Shown here in pieces: positions 36,239 through 45,079 of a stretch of DNA of 64,000 nt. This DNA comes from Rhodopseudomonas rhenobacensis. GTDB lineage: Bacteria > Pseudomonadota > Alphaproteobacteria > Rhizobiales > Xanthobacteraceae. Location: assembly GCF_014203125.1 (NCBI RefSeq), contig NZ_JACHIH010000001.1, positions 169,546 to 233,545 of the forward strand, read 5' to 3'. The notes under the pieces were generated by a model. The model was not told the origin of the DNA, made no database searches, and saw only the letters and a list, made by a program, of their open reading frames with translations. The position numbers and the translations under genes were made by a program. Positions within the stretch are counted from its first letter, which is position 1. The number at the start of each line of letters is the position of its first letter.

Positions 36239-37348
36239 TCAGAACACGACGACCGAGCGGATCGACTTGCCCTCATGCATCAGCTCGAAGCCCTTGTTGA
36301 TCTCCTCCAGCTTGAGGACGTGGGTGATCATCGGGTCGATCTCGATCTTGCCGTTCATGTACCAGTCGACGATCTTCGGCACGTCGGTGCGGCCGCGTGC
36401 GCCGCCGAACGCCGTGCCCTTCCAGACCCGTCCGGTCACCAATTGGAACGGACGGGTTGAAATCTCCTTGCCGGCTTCCGCCACCCCGATCACCACCGAG
36501 ACGCCCCAGCCGCGATGGCAGGCTTCCAGCGCCTGGCGCATCACCGTGGTGTTGCCGGTGCAGTCGAAGGTGTAGTCGGCGCCGCCGTCGGTCAGCCCGA
36601 CCAGATGCTGGACGATGTCGCCGTCGATCTTTTTCGGATTGACGAAATGCGTCATGCCGAAACGGCGGCCCCATTCCTCCTTGTCGTCGTTGAGATCGAC
36701 GCCGACGATCTTGTCGGCACCGACCATCCGGGCGCCCTGGATCACGTTCAGCCCGATGCCGCCGAGCCCGAACACCACGACGTTGGACCCCGGCGTCACC
36801 TTGGCGGTGTTGACCACGGCGCCGACCCCGGTGGTGACGCCGCAGCCGATGTAGCAGCTCTTGTCGAACGGCGCGTCCTCGCGGATCTTCGCCACCGCGA
36901 TTTCCGGCAGCACGGTGAAATTCGAAAACGTCGAGCAGCCCATGTAGTGGAAGATCGGCTGGCCCTTGTAGCTGAAGCGCGAGGTGCCGTCGGGCATCAC
37001 GCCCTTGCCCTGGGTGGCGCGGATCGCGGTGCAGAGATTGGTTTTCTGGCTGAGGCAGCTTTTGCATTGCCGGCATTCCGGCGTGTAGAGCGGGATCACA
37101 TGATCGCCGGGCTTCACCGAGGTGACGCCGGGGCCGACCTCGCGAACGATGCCGGCGCCTTCATGGCCGAGGATCGAGGGGAAGATGCCTTCGCTGTCGA
37201 GACCGTCCAGCGTGTAGGCGTCGGTGTGGCAAATGCCGGTGGCTTTGATTTCGACCAGCACCTCGCCGGTCTTCGGTCCTTCCAGATCAACGTCGACGAT
37301 CTCAAGCGGCTTCTTGGCCTCGAACGCAACAGCGGCGCGGGTTTTCAT
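36239..37348 (-). CDS. frmA: S-(hydroxymethyl)glutathione dehydrogenase / class III alcohol dehydrogenase
   Basis: A 369-residue NAD-dependent zinc enzyme that oxidises S-hydroxymethylglutathione to S-formylglutathione. Catalytic zinc ligands are seen in [12 protein letters not shown] and [10 protein letters not shown], structural zinc in [15 protein letters not shown], and the nucleotide loop in [20 protein letters not shown]. The ATG at 37348 ([22 protein letters not shown]) is the family start; the ORF extends six codons upstream. First gene of the frmA-gfa-fghA group. Confidence 0.97.
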   Translation of the reverse strand: MKTRAAVAFEAKKPLEIVDVDLEGPKTGEVLVEIKATGICHTDAYTLDGLDSEGIFPSILGHEGAGIVREVGPGVTSVKPGDHVIPLYTPECRQCKSCLSQKTNLCTAIRATQGKGVMPDGTSRFSYKGQPIFHYMGCSTFSNFTVLPEIAVAKIREDAPFDKSCYIGCGVTTGVGAVVNTAKVTPGSNVVVFGLGGIGLNVIQGARMVGADKIVGVDLNDDKEEWGRRFGMTHFVNPKKIDGDIVQHLVGLTDGGADYTFDCTGNTTVMRQALEACHRGWGVSVVIGVAEAGKEISTRPFQLVTGRVWKGTAFGGARGRTDVPKIVDWYMNGKIEIDPMITHVLKLEEINKGFELMHEGKSIRSVVVF

Positions 37349-37929
37349 CCTGTCGTTTCCTCTCAACGTTTATCGTGTCCGGATTGGCCTCCGGTATTGC
37401 AGAAAACCGTGCCGCGGGGAACGGCGAATGTCACTTGATAGATCGACCCTGACATAGCGACGATGGCACGATGACGCCCCGTTGAAGAGGACGCCCCGTT
37501 GAAGAAACCAGGTGCGATAAATTCGTCATCACGAGGTTTGCGCCGCAACAAGTGATCGCTCACGCCTGTCCCCGGCACATCGCGGGAAAATGCTGCAGCC
37601 GCGAGAAGCATCCTTTCCAATTGCAGTCCGGTGGACGGGCAAATCATTGCACGCCCACGCGCAACGTCAAGCCGTGGATTTGCATTCGCGTTCCGCCGAG
37701 GCTGGCAATGCATACAACGCGACGCCGTCGGCCTGCTATCAGGTAAGCATACGTCGCCTTTACGACAGCTTAGTTGGGTGCAGCGCCACGCCGCCGAAAT
37801 CAGTTTCGCGTGAGCACGCCGCATAAATGCCCACAACCGGGGAGAGAGTCGTATGATCGCCAACTGGTGAGCATCCGCCCCGTGCCAGGCGCGGCGCGGG
37901 TACGCCCTTTCGGAACAGGAGCAAAGCTG
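37349..37929. other. Intergenic region upstream of frmA with a 17-bp tandem duplication
   Basis: No convincing gene lies in these 581 bases. It must contain the leftward frmA promoter and the rightward promoter of the 141-residue protein gene. At 37473-37506 a 17-base unit (GACGCCCCGTTGAAGA followed by G or A) is repeated in tandem. Reading frames here have no ribosome-binding sites and no family resemblance. Confidence 0.5.
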
Positions 37930-38355
37930 ATGTGTGACTACAGTCTGCACGCCGTTGCGTCCCGACCGGCCAAGATCGGAGAGACCCTAATCACCACCAC
38001 CTTCCGCGGCACCTCGACCCGCGGCTTTGCCGCGATCAACGAGCCCGAGGTCGCGGTCTGCCTGTTGCCCGGCACCGAGCTCGGCTTTCAGGATGACGTG
38101 CGCTACGAGCAGCGTTGGATCTGGAGCCGGTCGACCGATTTCAAGGTCGGCAAGTTCGGCCAGATCGACAAGGCCGTTCCGGCCACCCACCACGACGCGA
38201 TCGAGTTTCCCGATGGCAGCCACGTGCTGGTGACGCATCTGGTCACCGGCCAGCGAGCGACGGTGCTGCAATTGCCGGTGCAGGCCACGCCGCGCGCGGA
38301 GGTCGAGGCGAGTGCGGACAGCGCAGTGCCTGCGGTGAGCGCCGACGCCCGCTAG
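37930..38355 (+). CDS. Conserved hypothetical protein
   Basis: A 141-residue soluble protein (MCDYSLHAVASRPAKIGETL...). CAGGAG lies 10 bases before the ATG, which decides the start. The body (DRGFAAINEPEVAVCLLPGTELGF-like segment, then FGQIDKAVPATHHDAIEFPDGSHVLVTHLVTGQRATVLQLP) suggests a small beta-rich domain with a C-terminal Ala/Ser-rich tail. I do not recognise the family. A strong hairpin terminator follows. Confidence 0.7.
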   Translation: MCDYSLHAVASRPAKIGETLITTTFRGTSTRGFAAINEPEVAVCLLPGTELGFQDDVRYEQRWIWSRSTDFKVGKFGQIDKAVPATHHDAIEFPDGSHVLVTHLVTGQRATVLQLPVQATPRAEVEASADSAVPAVSADAR

Positions 38356-38440
38356 GACATCGCTGCAGGCCCATCGCCCGGGCAGCGCAAAACGCGAGGC
38401 CGGCCACTAAGTTTGGCCGGCTGACCGGCCGCACCCGGAA

Positions 38441-38475
38441 CTCGTGATCCGTTCTGATCCAGAACGGATGACGAG
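38441..38475. terminator. Bidirectional hairpin between convergent genes
   Basis: CTCGT-g-ATCCGTTCT, loop GATCC, AGAACGGAT-g-ACGAG: 14 paired bases with a single mismatch. It lies 9 bases from the stop of the leftward STAND-NTPase gene. A second hairpin (GCCGGCC, 9-base loop, GGCCGGC) at 38399-38421 adjoins it. Together they insulate the conflict-system operon from its neighbour. Confidence 0.75.
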
Positions 38476-38484
38476 CGGCATCGG

Positions 38485-41067
38485 CTATCTTGGACTGGCA
38501 TCCAGCCAGAGCTCGAGCACGCCGGGATAGTTGCGGCTCAGCGGCGGCGCGATCGGATCGACCACCTTGGTCGGCGGCAGCTTCAACCCGCGGGCGCCGA
38601 GCATCTCGGTGACCGCGGCGGCGAGCCTCGTGGCAGCGGCCTTGTCCGGCGGATAGAAGTAGCGCACCTCATTGGTGCCCTTGGCGATGTCGAACTGCTG
38701 GATTTCGGCGATCCGATAGCCTTTGCCTTGCACCGCGTTGGCCAGCTGCTCGGCGTCGGCGCGAGCCCCGGCGGCGTATTGATAGTAGACGATCGGCTTG
38801 TCGGAGGGGTCGACTTGCACCGGCAGCCAATATTGCTTGGTGCCGCTCGGCCGGTCGTAGGCGACCGCCGAGCCTGCCGAGGTGACCGGCGTGCCGCTCA
38901 ACACCAGGCCGAGGCCCTGCGATTGCGCGTAGCCGTCGCCCGGCTTGTCGCTGCGCAGCACCACGTTCTTGGTCATCACGTAGCGGCGGTCCGGCGTGAT
39001 CGCGGCCGGCAGCACCGGGTCGGAGGTGGAGGCGTCGCGCAAATTCGGTTCCTGATCGGAGCCGATCCACACCCAGCCGCGCTGTCCGGATTGCGAAATG
39101 TCGTTGGCGACGCTGGTCGGCCGCGGCGCCGGCGCCGGCCGGCTGGTTTCGCCGAGCCGCGATCGCAACTGATCGAGCTGACGCTGCTGTTGAACGATGA
39201 TCTGCTCGGCCTCGGTCAGGCGCTGCTGGCTGGCCTCGGTGATCGACACCTTGTCCTGCAGTTCCTGAATCCGGCGGTCCCGCTCGTCGTAATCCTGCCG
39301 CAGCACGTCGCGATTGGAGATCACTTCGTTGCGGTTGACGACGGTCAGATAGTAAGTCACCGCGACGATGGCGGCGATCACGACGAACAGCGCGGCGAAA
39401 ATCCGCTGGCGACGCCCGTAGCGTTCGCTGGCGGCGATCAATTCGCGCAATTCCGGCGCCGCCTCCCGATAGGGCAGCGCGTCTTTCAGCGCCTTGCCGG
39501 TCAGCAGATAGCCGTTGCCGCGGCCGGATTCCTGCCACAGCCGGGCGGTGGTGATCAGCTGCAGCTTGGTCTCCGATCGCTGCCGTTCGACCTTGAGCCA
39601 GCCTTCGAGCCGGGTCCAATTGGTGACCAGCGTTTCATGCGCCACTTCGAAGCGGTCGTCGTCCGGCTCGAACCCCTTGGTGCGCCGGATCAACTCGGCT
39701 TGTTCGAAGCGCTGCAGCACGGTGGCGACCTGCGAGGCGCTGGCGCCGGTGCGCTGCACCAGGCTGTCGCAGGGCAGCCGGCGGCGGCGCACCTCGCCGG
39801 TGACGCCGGGCTGCACCAATTCCAAGAAGACGCGCGGAGCGACGTCGCGCTGCTCCTCGGTCAGGCTCTCGAACGCCGCCTCCGCGGCGCGGGTCAACGC
39901 CACCCTGGGCTTGCCGACCCGGCGATAGATGTCGCGGGTGATCCGGTTGCTGTCCTGCGGCAGCGCGGCCCACAGCCGCGACAGCGTGAACTGCAGCGTC
40001 GGCAGCGAGGCCGGATCGCCCGCCACGTCGTGCGCCAGATCCTCGATGATGCCGTCGTCGAACCGCAAATTGCCGGCGGCGGCGGTGGCCGACAGCGTCC
40101 GCACCAGCTCCGCCACGGTCGGCAGCGGCGGCGAGAACCGGGTATCGGCCTGGTCGGCGAACCGCTTCAGCGGCGTCAACGCGTAGCTGCGCTGCGCGTA
40201 GTCCTCGCGGATGATCAGAATCGCGCGGTTGGGCGCGGTTGCATCGGTCACCAGGCCGGCGACGGCGGCGGCGAACTGATCCCGCACCGCGGGGTCCTCG
40301 CACTGCGTGAACACTTCTTCGAATTGATCGACCACCAGGATCACCGCGGCGGCGTGCACCACGGTGGCGACGATCTCCTTCAACGCCGCCGGATTGCGTT
40401 GCAGCTTCGGCCGTTGCGCGGCGATCCAGGCTTCGGCGTCCGAGGGCTTGGCGGTCGCCACCTGGACGATCGCCTTGAGCAACGCGGCGAGCGGGTCGAC
40501 GCCGGGAATCACCACCGGAAACACCGGCTCCTTCTTGGTTTCCAGCACCCCGCGCGAGCGCAGCCGCGGGATCACCCCGGCGAACACCAGCGAGGTCTTG
40601 CCGCAGCCGAGCGGTCCGCTGATGAACATGATCGGATCGCGCTGCAGCCGCTCCAGAATGTCGCGGGTGGCTTCTTCGCGGCCGATGAACAGCGAGGCGT
40701 CGGCCTCGGCGAACGCCCGCAGCCCGACAAACGGGTTTTCCGCCGGCTTGCCCTGCGGCGCTTCGGACGGCACGAACTCGGCCAGCGTCGGCGGCGCCGC
40801 TGACAGCGACTCGATGTTGTCCGCGGAGAACTGCCAGGCCGCCCAATAGTCGATCACGCCTTGTGCCGAGTCGCGATCATTCTGGCTCTCGATCCGCGTC
40901 CCCGTCGCCTGCGCCCGCCTGATGAAGCTTGCGACACGACCGGCGATCGCCTGCCGGCTCTCCTTGCGCGCATCCCGCATCAGCGCCGAATGCGCAGATC
41001 TGAGATCGGCCAGCGATTCGAACGCTTCGTCACTCCGCGCTTCCAAGACTTCGGACTGCATGGTCAC
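38485..41067 (-). CDS. nSTAND-type NTPase with transmembrane helix and extracellular-type C-terminal domain
   Basis: An 860-residue protein. Residues 10-100 form a helical adaptor (SLADLRSAHSALMRDARKE...DYWAAWQF). NPFVGLRAFAEADASLFIGREE then begins a STAND NTPase: Walker A GPLGCGKTSL (about 151), Walker B AAVILVVDQFEEVF, arginine-containing LIIREDYAQRS, and a winged-helix region (FEVAHETLVTNWTRLEGWL). A single membrane helix (ALFVVIAAIVAVTYYLTVV), a coiled coil and a C-terminal domain resembling LytR_C/SPOR-type folds follow. The start is a GTG overlapping the upstream stop (GTGA); an ATG 6 bases later is possible. STAND proteins sense a stimulus, oligomerise and activate effectors; here the effectors are probably the linked proteases. 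Confidence 0.85.
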   Translation of the reverse strand: MTMQSEVLEARSDEAFESLADLRSAHSALMRDARKESRQAIAGRVASFIRRAQATGTRIESQNDRDSAQGVIDYWAAWQFSADNIESLSAAPPTLAEFVPSEAPQGKPAENPFVGLRAFAEADASLFIGREEATRDILERLQRDPIMFISGPLGCGKTSLVFAGVIPRLRSRGVLETKKEPVFPVVIPGVDPLAALLKAIVQVATAKPSDAEAWIAAQRPKLQRNPAALKEIVATVVHAAAVILVVDQFEEVFTQCEDPAVRDQFAAAVAGLVTDATAPNRAILIIREDYAQRSYALTPLKRFADQADTRFSPPLPTVAELVRTLSATAAAGNLRFDDGIIEDLAHDVAGDPASLPTLQFTLSRLWAALPQDSNRITRDIYRRVGKPRVALTRAAEAAFESLTEEQRDVAPRVFLELVQPGVTGEVRRRRLPCDSLVQRTGASASQVATVLQRFEQAELIRRTKGFEPDDDRFEVAHETLVTNWTRLEGWLKVERQRSETKLQLITTARLWQESGRGNGYLLTGKALKDALPYREAAPELRELIAASERYGRRQRIFAALFVVIAAIVAVTYYLTVVNRNEVISNRDVLRQDYDERDRRIQELQDKVSITEASQQRLTEAEQIIVQQQRQLDQLRSRLGETSRPAPAPRPTSVANDISQSGQRGWVWIGSDQEPNLRDASTSDPVLPAAITPDRRYVMTKNVVLRSDKPGDGYAQSQGLGLVLSGTPVTSAGSAVAYDRPSGTKQYWLPVQVDPSDKPIVYYQYAAGARADAEQLANAVQGKGYRIAEIQQFDIAKGTNEVRYFYPPDKAAATRLAAAVTEMLGARGLKLPPTKVVDPIAPPLSRNYPGVLELWLDASPR

Positions 41068-42389
41068 CCCACTCTGCTCAGCAGCGATTTCAAGGGCACG
41101 GCCAGCGTCTGAATGGCGCCGCAGCGGACTCGCAACGCGCGGTCCAACTGGAAGAAGTGGAACAGCACGTTATTGCGAAACAGCGCAAAATTGCTCCGCG
41201 CTCCGTCCATATCGGCGGGCACTACGGCGTCGATTGAAAGTGCCAGCGCCTGCGATCGCTTCGCCCATTGCGCCTCCGGTTGCGTCCCCGCGAGGGCGGC
41301 GACGCTCTGCTTCAACGCGTTCCAAGTATCCCGGAAATCGAGCACCGAATCCGGGGAGCCCTGTTCGAGGAAATCCTCGGCCGCGAACAGCTCCATTTCG
41401 ACGGCCTGCCACTGATCGTGCTCGATAACCTGCCCCTTCAACAGCGGCAGCATGCTCTGCAGCGACTGCAGCCCGTTGCGGATCTCGACCGACGAGGCGT
41501 CGTCGCCGGGGGTCGCCTTCACCACGTCGGTGACGATCACCACCAGTTGCTCGAGCGGCAGTCCCCCCGCGGTCCCCAGCAACAAGCTGTTGATGCGATA
41601 GGATTGCAGACGGATCAGCGCGCGCAACGCCCGCAATGCACGGCTGCCTTCGCGGTCGTCGCCGGCTTCGACGGCTTGGCGGATTTGATCGATCGCCGAT
41701 TTCAGCTTGTTGACCCAGCCCAATTCCGCCGCCGGCACCGCGGCCACGGTCGGCAGGGCCGAGGCGGCCTTGAAGGCGTCGTCGCAGAGATCCTCGAGTT
41801 GGACGACATGGGTTTCCAGCGTCGCCACCGCAGTCGGGTCGGTGCGCAGCCGCAACATATCTGCCGTCATCTGCGGCAGATGCGTCAGCTGGATCGTCTG
41901 CACGATGTCGTGCAGGTTCTTGTAGTTTGCCAGCACCTCGATGTCGATCATCAGTCGGGCGAGCTCGTCGCGATGCGACGTCACCAGACTGCGGACGTTC
42001 GGATCGTCCAGCCGCTGCTTGACGGCGTCCAGCCCGACCGCAGCGATGTCGGCCGTCACCTGTGCGGCGGGCGCGGCATCGAGCGCCTGCGGGACATAGG
42101 TCTTGACCACATTCCTGAAGTCGGTTCGCAGCGGCCGCGCAACAAGCAAACTGCGCAGGAATTCAACGATGATGCCGAGCTGCATCAGCCGCAGGATCAA
42201 GGCGAACACCAGGGCATCGTATGCCTTGGACGTATCGAGCTCGCGGGCCAGGATGAAGTTCAATTTGACTCGGAGCAGGTAATCCAGATCTTCACGATCG
42301 ATCAGCTTGGCTATCCATTCGCACAGTTCGCCGATCGCCTCGCCCTGGAGGTCGACCGCTACTGGCGCTGAGGCTACCACTGGAGGCAT
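41064..42389 (-). CDS. Helical protein with N-terminal EAD1-like domain
   Basis: A 441-residue, almost wholly alpha-helical protein with no signal peptide. The N-terminal 85 residues (ELCEWIAKLIDREDLDYLLRVKLNFILAREL...FALILRLMQLGIIVEFLRSLLVARP) match the pattern of effector-associated domain 1 and align with the N terminus of the protease encoded upstream. The remainder contains long amphipathic helices without a known catalytic motif. EAD domains are death-domain-like adaptors that bring effectors to STAND NTPases, so this may be a scaffold. Its stop overlaps the STAND gene start. Confidence 0.7.
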   Translation of the reverse strand: MPPVVASAPVAVDLQGEAIGELCEWIAKLIDREDLDYLLRVKLNFILARELDTSKAYDALVFALILRLMQLGIIVEFLRSLLVARPLRTDFRNVVKTYVPQALDAAPAAQVTADIAAVGLDAVKQRLDDPNVRSLVTSHRDELARLMIDIEVLANYKNLHDIVQTIQLTHLPQMTADMLRLRTDPTAVATLETHVVQLEDLCDDAFKAASALPTVAAVPAAELGWVNKLKSAIDQIRQAVEAGDDREGSRALRALRALIRLQSYRINSLLLGTAGGLPLEQLVVIVTDVVKATPGDDASSVEIRNGLQSLQSMLPLLKGQVIEHDQWQAVEMELFAAEDFLEQGSPDSVLDFRDTWNALKQSVAALAGTQPEAQWAKRSQALALSIDAVVPADMDGARSNFALFRNNVLFHFFQLDRALRVRCGAIQTLAVPLKSLLSRVG

Positions 42390-42413
42390 GGCTCGATCTC
42401 TTCTATTGCATCG

Positions 42414-43547
42414 CTATGGCGCTTGGATATCCATCTTGCCGGCCAGTCGCGCCTCGATCAGGCCGATCGGAATGCCTTGATTGTAGTCCGGCACTTTCTT
42501 CCAGTTCGGGTCGCCCATGTGGTGCAGCGCCACCAGCGTCCAGTCGATGTCGAAGCACGGCGAGCCCGAGGAGCCGAATTCGGTGTTGGTGGCGTAGCGC
42601 ACCCGGCGGCCCTCGCCGGAAAGCCCGATCACGCTGTCGGTGTCGAAGGCGAGTTTCATCGGGCTGCCGTCCGGATGCTGGGCGATCAGCAGCGGCATGT
42701 GCGGCGCGAGCGGCGCCAGCGTCTTCGGCAAGCCGACCCAGCCGCGCTTCGGCCCGCCCGGCGGCGCCGCCTTGTCGATGGGCTCGCTGCCGACCGGCCG
42801 CGCCAGCCGCAGCGCGGCGAAATCCAACTCATCGGCGGTCGGCGCCACACGGTCCGGCTCGGAATCGGCCTCCGCCTTGCTGTAGGGCGCCGCATCGATC
42901 TTCCATTCGGTGCTGTGCAGCCGCACCACCGTGCCCTCGGAACGCGAGTCGTCGCTGAGCACCTTGTAGTCGAAGCGGCAGGCCACCTGTTCGACCGGCA
43001 GCGCGCCGGTCAGCGGGCGCTCCATCACGTGGTAATTGGTGAGCAGCACGTCCGGTCCGATCAAAAAGCCGGTGCCCATCGCCTGATTGTTGAACTCGAT
43101 CCGGCAGACCTGGCCTTCGACCCGCGCCATCCGCTCGCGCCACACCGCGATGTCGACGCTCTTCAGCCGCGGCCGGACGTTGGATTCGAACGCGAGCGAG
43201 GTGGCGCGCAACGATCCGTTGGAGACCGTCTGCCCGCCTTCCTGCACCGAGGCCGCCGGCGCCAGGCCGTATTTCTCATAGACCCGGCGGATCCGCTCGT
43301 TGTTGGAGCGCTCGAGATACGCCGCCCGCGCCAGTTCGGCCTCGCGGCCCTGCCGCTCCGACCATTCGACGAGTTTGAAAGTGACGCTATTGAGCGAGCC
43401 GGGGCCGACGATCTTGCTGAGTCCGACATTCATCCGCACGCGGAGCAGCCGCGCCAATTCATCCTGGTCGAAGGCCTCCGCGAGACCTTCTTGAAATTCG
43501 CCGAGATCGACACCTGGCATGGGCACGTGACGTCCCCCGCTCATCAT
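42414..43547 (-). CDS. Trypsin-like serine protease with N-terminal EAD1-like domain
   Basis: A 377-residue cytosolic protein. Residues 14-92 form an EAD1-like domain (FDQDELARLLRVRMNVGLSKI...LVEWSERQGREAELARAAYLERSNNERIRRVYEKYG). The trypsin fold follows, with a complete triad: His173 in LLTNYHVM, Asp242 in ELDFAALRL, Ser329 in FGSSGSPCFD. GGAG precedes the double ATG start. First gene of the leftward operon; 24 bases separate it from the next gene. Likely an effector that is recruited or activated through EAD-EAD contact. Its target is unknown. Confidence 0.88.
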   Translation of the reverse strand: MMSGGRHVPMPGVDLGEFQEGLAEAFDQDELARLLRVRMNVGLSKIVGPGSLNSVTFKLVEWSERQGREAELARAAYLERSNNERIRRVYEKYGLAPAASVQEGGQTVSNGSLRATSLAFESNVRPRLKSVDIAVWRERMARVEGQVCRIEFNNQAMGTGFLIGPDVLLTNYHVMERPLTGALPVEQVACRFDYKVLSDDSRSEGTVVRLHSTEWKIDAAPYSKAEADSEPDRVAPTADELDFAALRLARPVGSEPIDKAAPPGGPKRGWVGLPKTLAPLAPHMPLLIAQHPDGSPMKLAFDTDSVIGLSGEGRRVRYATNTEFGSSGSPCFDIDWTLVALHHMGDPNWKKVPDYNQGIPIGLIEARLAGKMDIQAP

Positions 43548-43797
43548 CTGCTCCGCGCGCGGCGGGCGAAATATCGTCGTCAGAATTCGATGCTATCAAC
43601 ACCGCGTGGCACGACGTCATCGCGGTTACGAAATATCTCCGTTACGAAATCACGCCGGTGCGAGACAGGCCGGCAGACGCTATCAATGGGACCAAGGAAC
43701 CAAAAGGCGAAATCAAGAAACCAAATCGAAAAACCACGAAACCAAAATCGCGAAATCACAGACACACGTTGAAGACACGAAGATCGATGGTGCCAAA

Positions 43798-43860
43798 ATA
43801 GCCTACTACGCAGGCATAGCCTACTACGCAGGCAACGTGTCGCAAGCAGGTCGCAAGCAG
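43798..43860. repeat. Tandem repeats in the divergent promoter region of the conflict cluster
   Basis: An exact 18-bp tandem duplication (ATAGCCTACTACGCAGGC at 43798-43815 and 43816-43833) is followed by an exact 11-bp tandem duplication (GTCGCAAGCAG at 43839-43849 and 43850-43860). Just before, 43680-43765 is strongly purine-biased on the plus strand and full of GAAACCAAA/CGAAATCA variants. The 385-base region 43548-43932 separates the two divergent operons; no gene is seen in it. Confidence 0.85.
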
Positions 43861-43932
43861 GTCGGCGGAAATACTCTTCCAAGTTGCATGATCTTGCGTT
43901 AGCATCCAGGCATATTCAAGAGGCAATTTCCC

Positions 43933-44937
43933 ATGAGAGTCGATTTGTCAAAGACGGTCGAGCTTGAAGGAATGCTGCACCTCGGGGGGGCGGACGGCAT
44001 TGCCGAAGGGCTCGAAGCAGCCGAAACCGTCGAGATCGAAGTCGCCAGCGCGCTCGAAGCCGCCGGCACCAAGAAGATCCGCGTGCAGGTCAGCAAGCCG
44101 GAGAGTTTCGCCGGCCGCGACGGCTATCGGCCGGACTTCCTCGACGGCTGGCCGATTCCGCTGCCGGAACCGCAGGGCAGCCTCAAGAACGACGTGCGGC
44201 GACTGCGCCGCGGCGGCGACGGCTATGAGCTGAAATACCAGCACTTCTCCACGGTGCAGTCGATCTCCCGGCGGATGCCGATGTTCGTCGGCGTCAACAT
44301 CGACGGCAGCAAGGAGCGCAAGATCGTGCGCACCTCGACGCCGTGGCGGTTCGACGGCCGGCTCGATGTCGCCGACCAGATCGGCGACGACGTCTATTCC
44401 GAGGAGAACAACGTGCTCGATCGCGGCCACATGGTGCGCCGCGAGGACCCGATCTGGGGCCCGATGAAGACCGCCGCGCAGGCCAATATCGATACCTTCC
44501 ATTTCACCAATGCGGCGCCGCAAATGGCCGCGGTCAATCAGCGCACCTGGCTCGGCCTCGAGCAGTACATTCTGCGCAACACCCGCGACGACAACATGGC
44601 GGTGACGGTGTTCACCGGGCCGGTGTTCACCGACGACGACTTCCCCTACCGCGGCGCGCTGGTCCCGAAGAGCTTCTGGAAGGTGGTGGCGGTGGTGACC
44701 GACGACGGCCGTCCCTCGGCGACCGCCTACGAGGTCAGCCAGGAGAGCGCGCTGTCGGCGCTGGAATTCGTGTTCGGCGCCTACCAGACCTTTCAGGTTT
44801 CGATTCGCGAGATCGAGGAGAAGACCTCGCTGTCGTTCGGCGACCTCGCCAAATACGACGGCTTTTCCGCCACCGAACGCACCCACGGCAAGCGCACCCG
44901 CGCCAGGCTGGAAAGCCTGGAGATGGTGCGCGTGTAG
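43933..44937 (+). CDS. DNA/RNA non-specific endonuclease (NucA/EndoG type)
   Basis: A 334-residue protein with no signal peptide, which points to action inside the cell. The beta-beta-alpha-metal nuclease signature is LDRGHMVRREDPIWG (catalytic His in DRGH, about residue 165), and the metal-binding Asn region is FHFTNAAPQMAAVNQRTWLGLEQYI. AGAGG lies 9 bases before the ATG. First gene of the rightward operon with two proteases. Intracellular EndoG-like nucleases next to STAND modules are typical of suicide effectors. Confidence 0.93.
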   Translation: MRVDLSKTVELEGMLHLGGADGIAEGLEAAETVEIEVASALEAAGTKKIRVQVSKPESFAGRDGYRPDFLDGWPIPLPEPQGSLKNDVRRLRRGGDGYELKYQHFSTVQSISRRMPMFVGVNIDGSKERKIVRTSTPWRFDGRLDVADQIGDDVYSEENNVLDRGHMVRREDPIWGPMKTAAQANIDTFHFTNAAPQMAAVNQRTWLGLEQYILRNTRDDNMAVTVFTGPVFTDDDFPYRGALVPKSFWKVVAVVTDDGRPSATAYEVSQESALSALEFVFGAYQTFQVSIREIEEKTSLSFGDLAKYDGFSATERTHGKRTRARLESLEMVRV

Positions 44938-45079
44938 TATTTCGAATCCGACCTGCGCCGACCGATCGGCCGGCGCGGTGCCCTCTCTCGACGATCCGTC
45001 GGATTCGGGTCAGCAGACCCGCGCCTGCGCCGCGCGGCCAACGGCGACGCGGCGTCGCGCCAAAAGGTGAGGCAGCCAG

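Noticed and set aside
37363-37950. 195-codon minus-strand frame upstream of frmA
   Set aside because: Runs through the frmA promoter region into the start of another gene; no ribosome-binding site and no recognisable family.
38728-40803. 691-codon plus-strand frame opposite the STAND NTPase
   Set aside because: The minus-strand frame has clear Walker motifs and an operon start overlap; the plus-strand product has no domain and antisense-type composition.
43798-43860. Tandem repeats considered as a CRISPR array
   Set aside because: Two different units, each repeated only twice without spacers, and no cas genes in the window.
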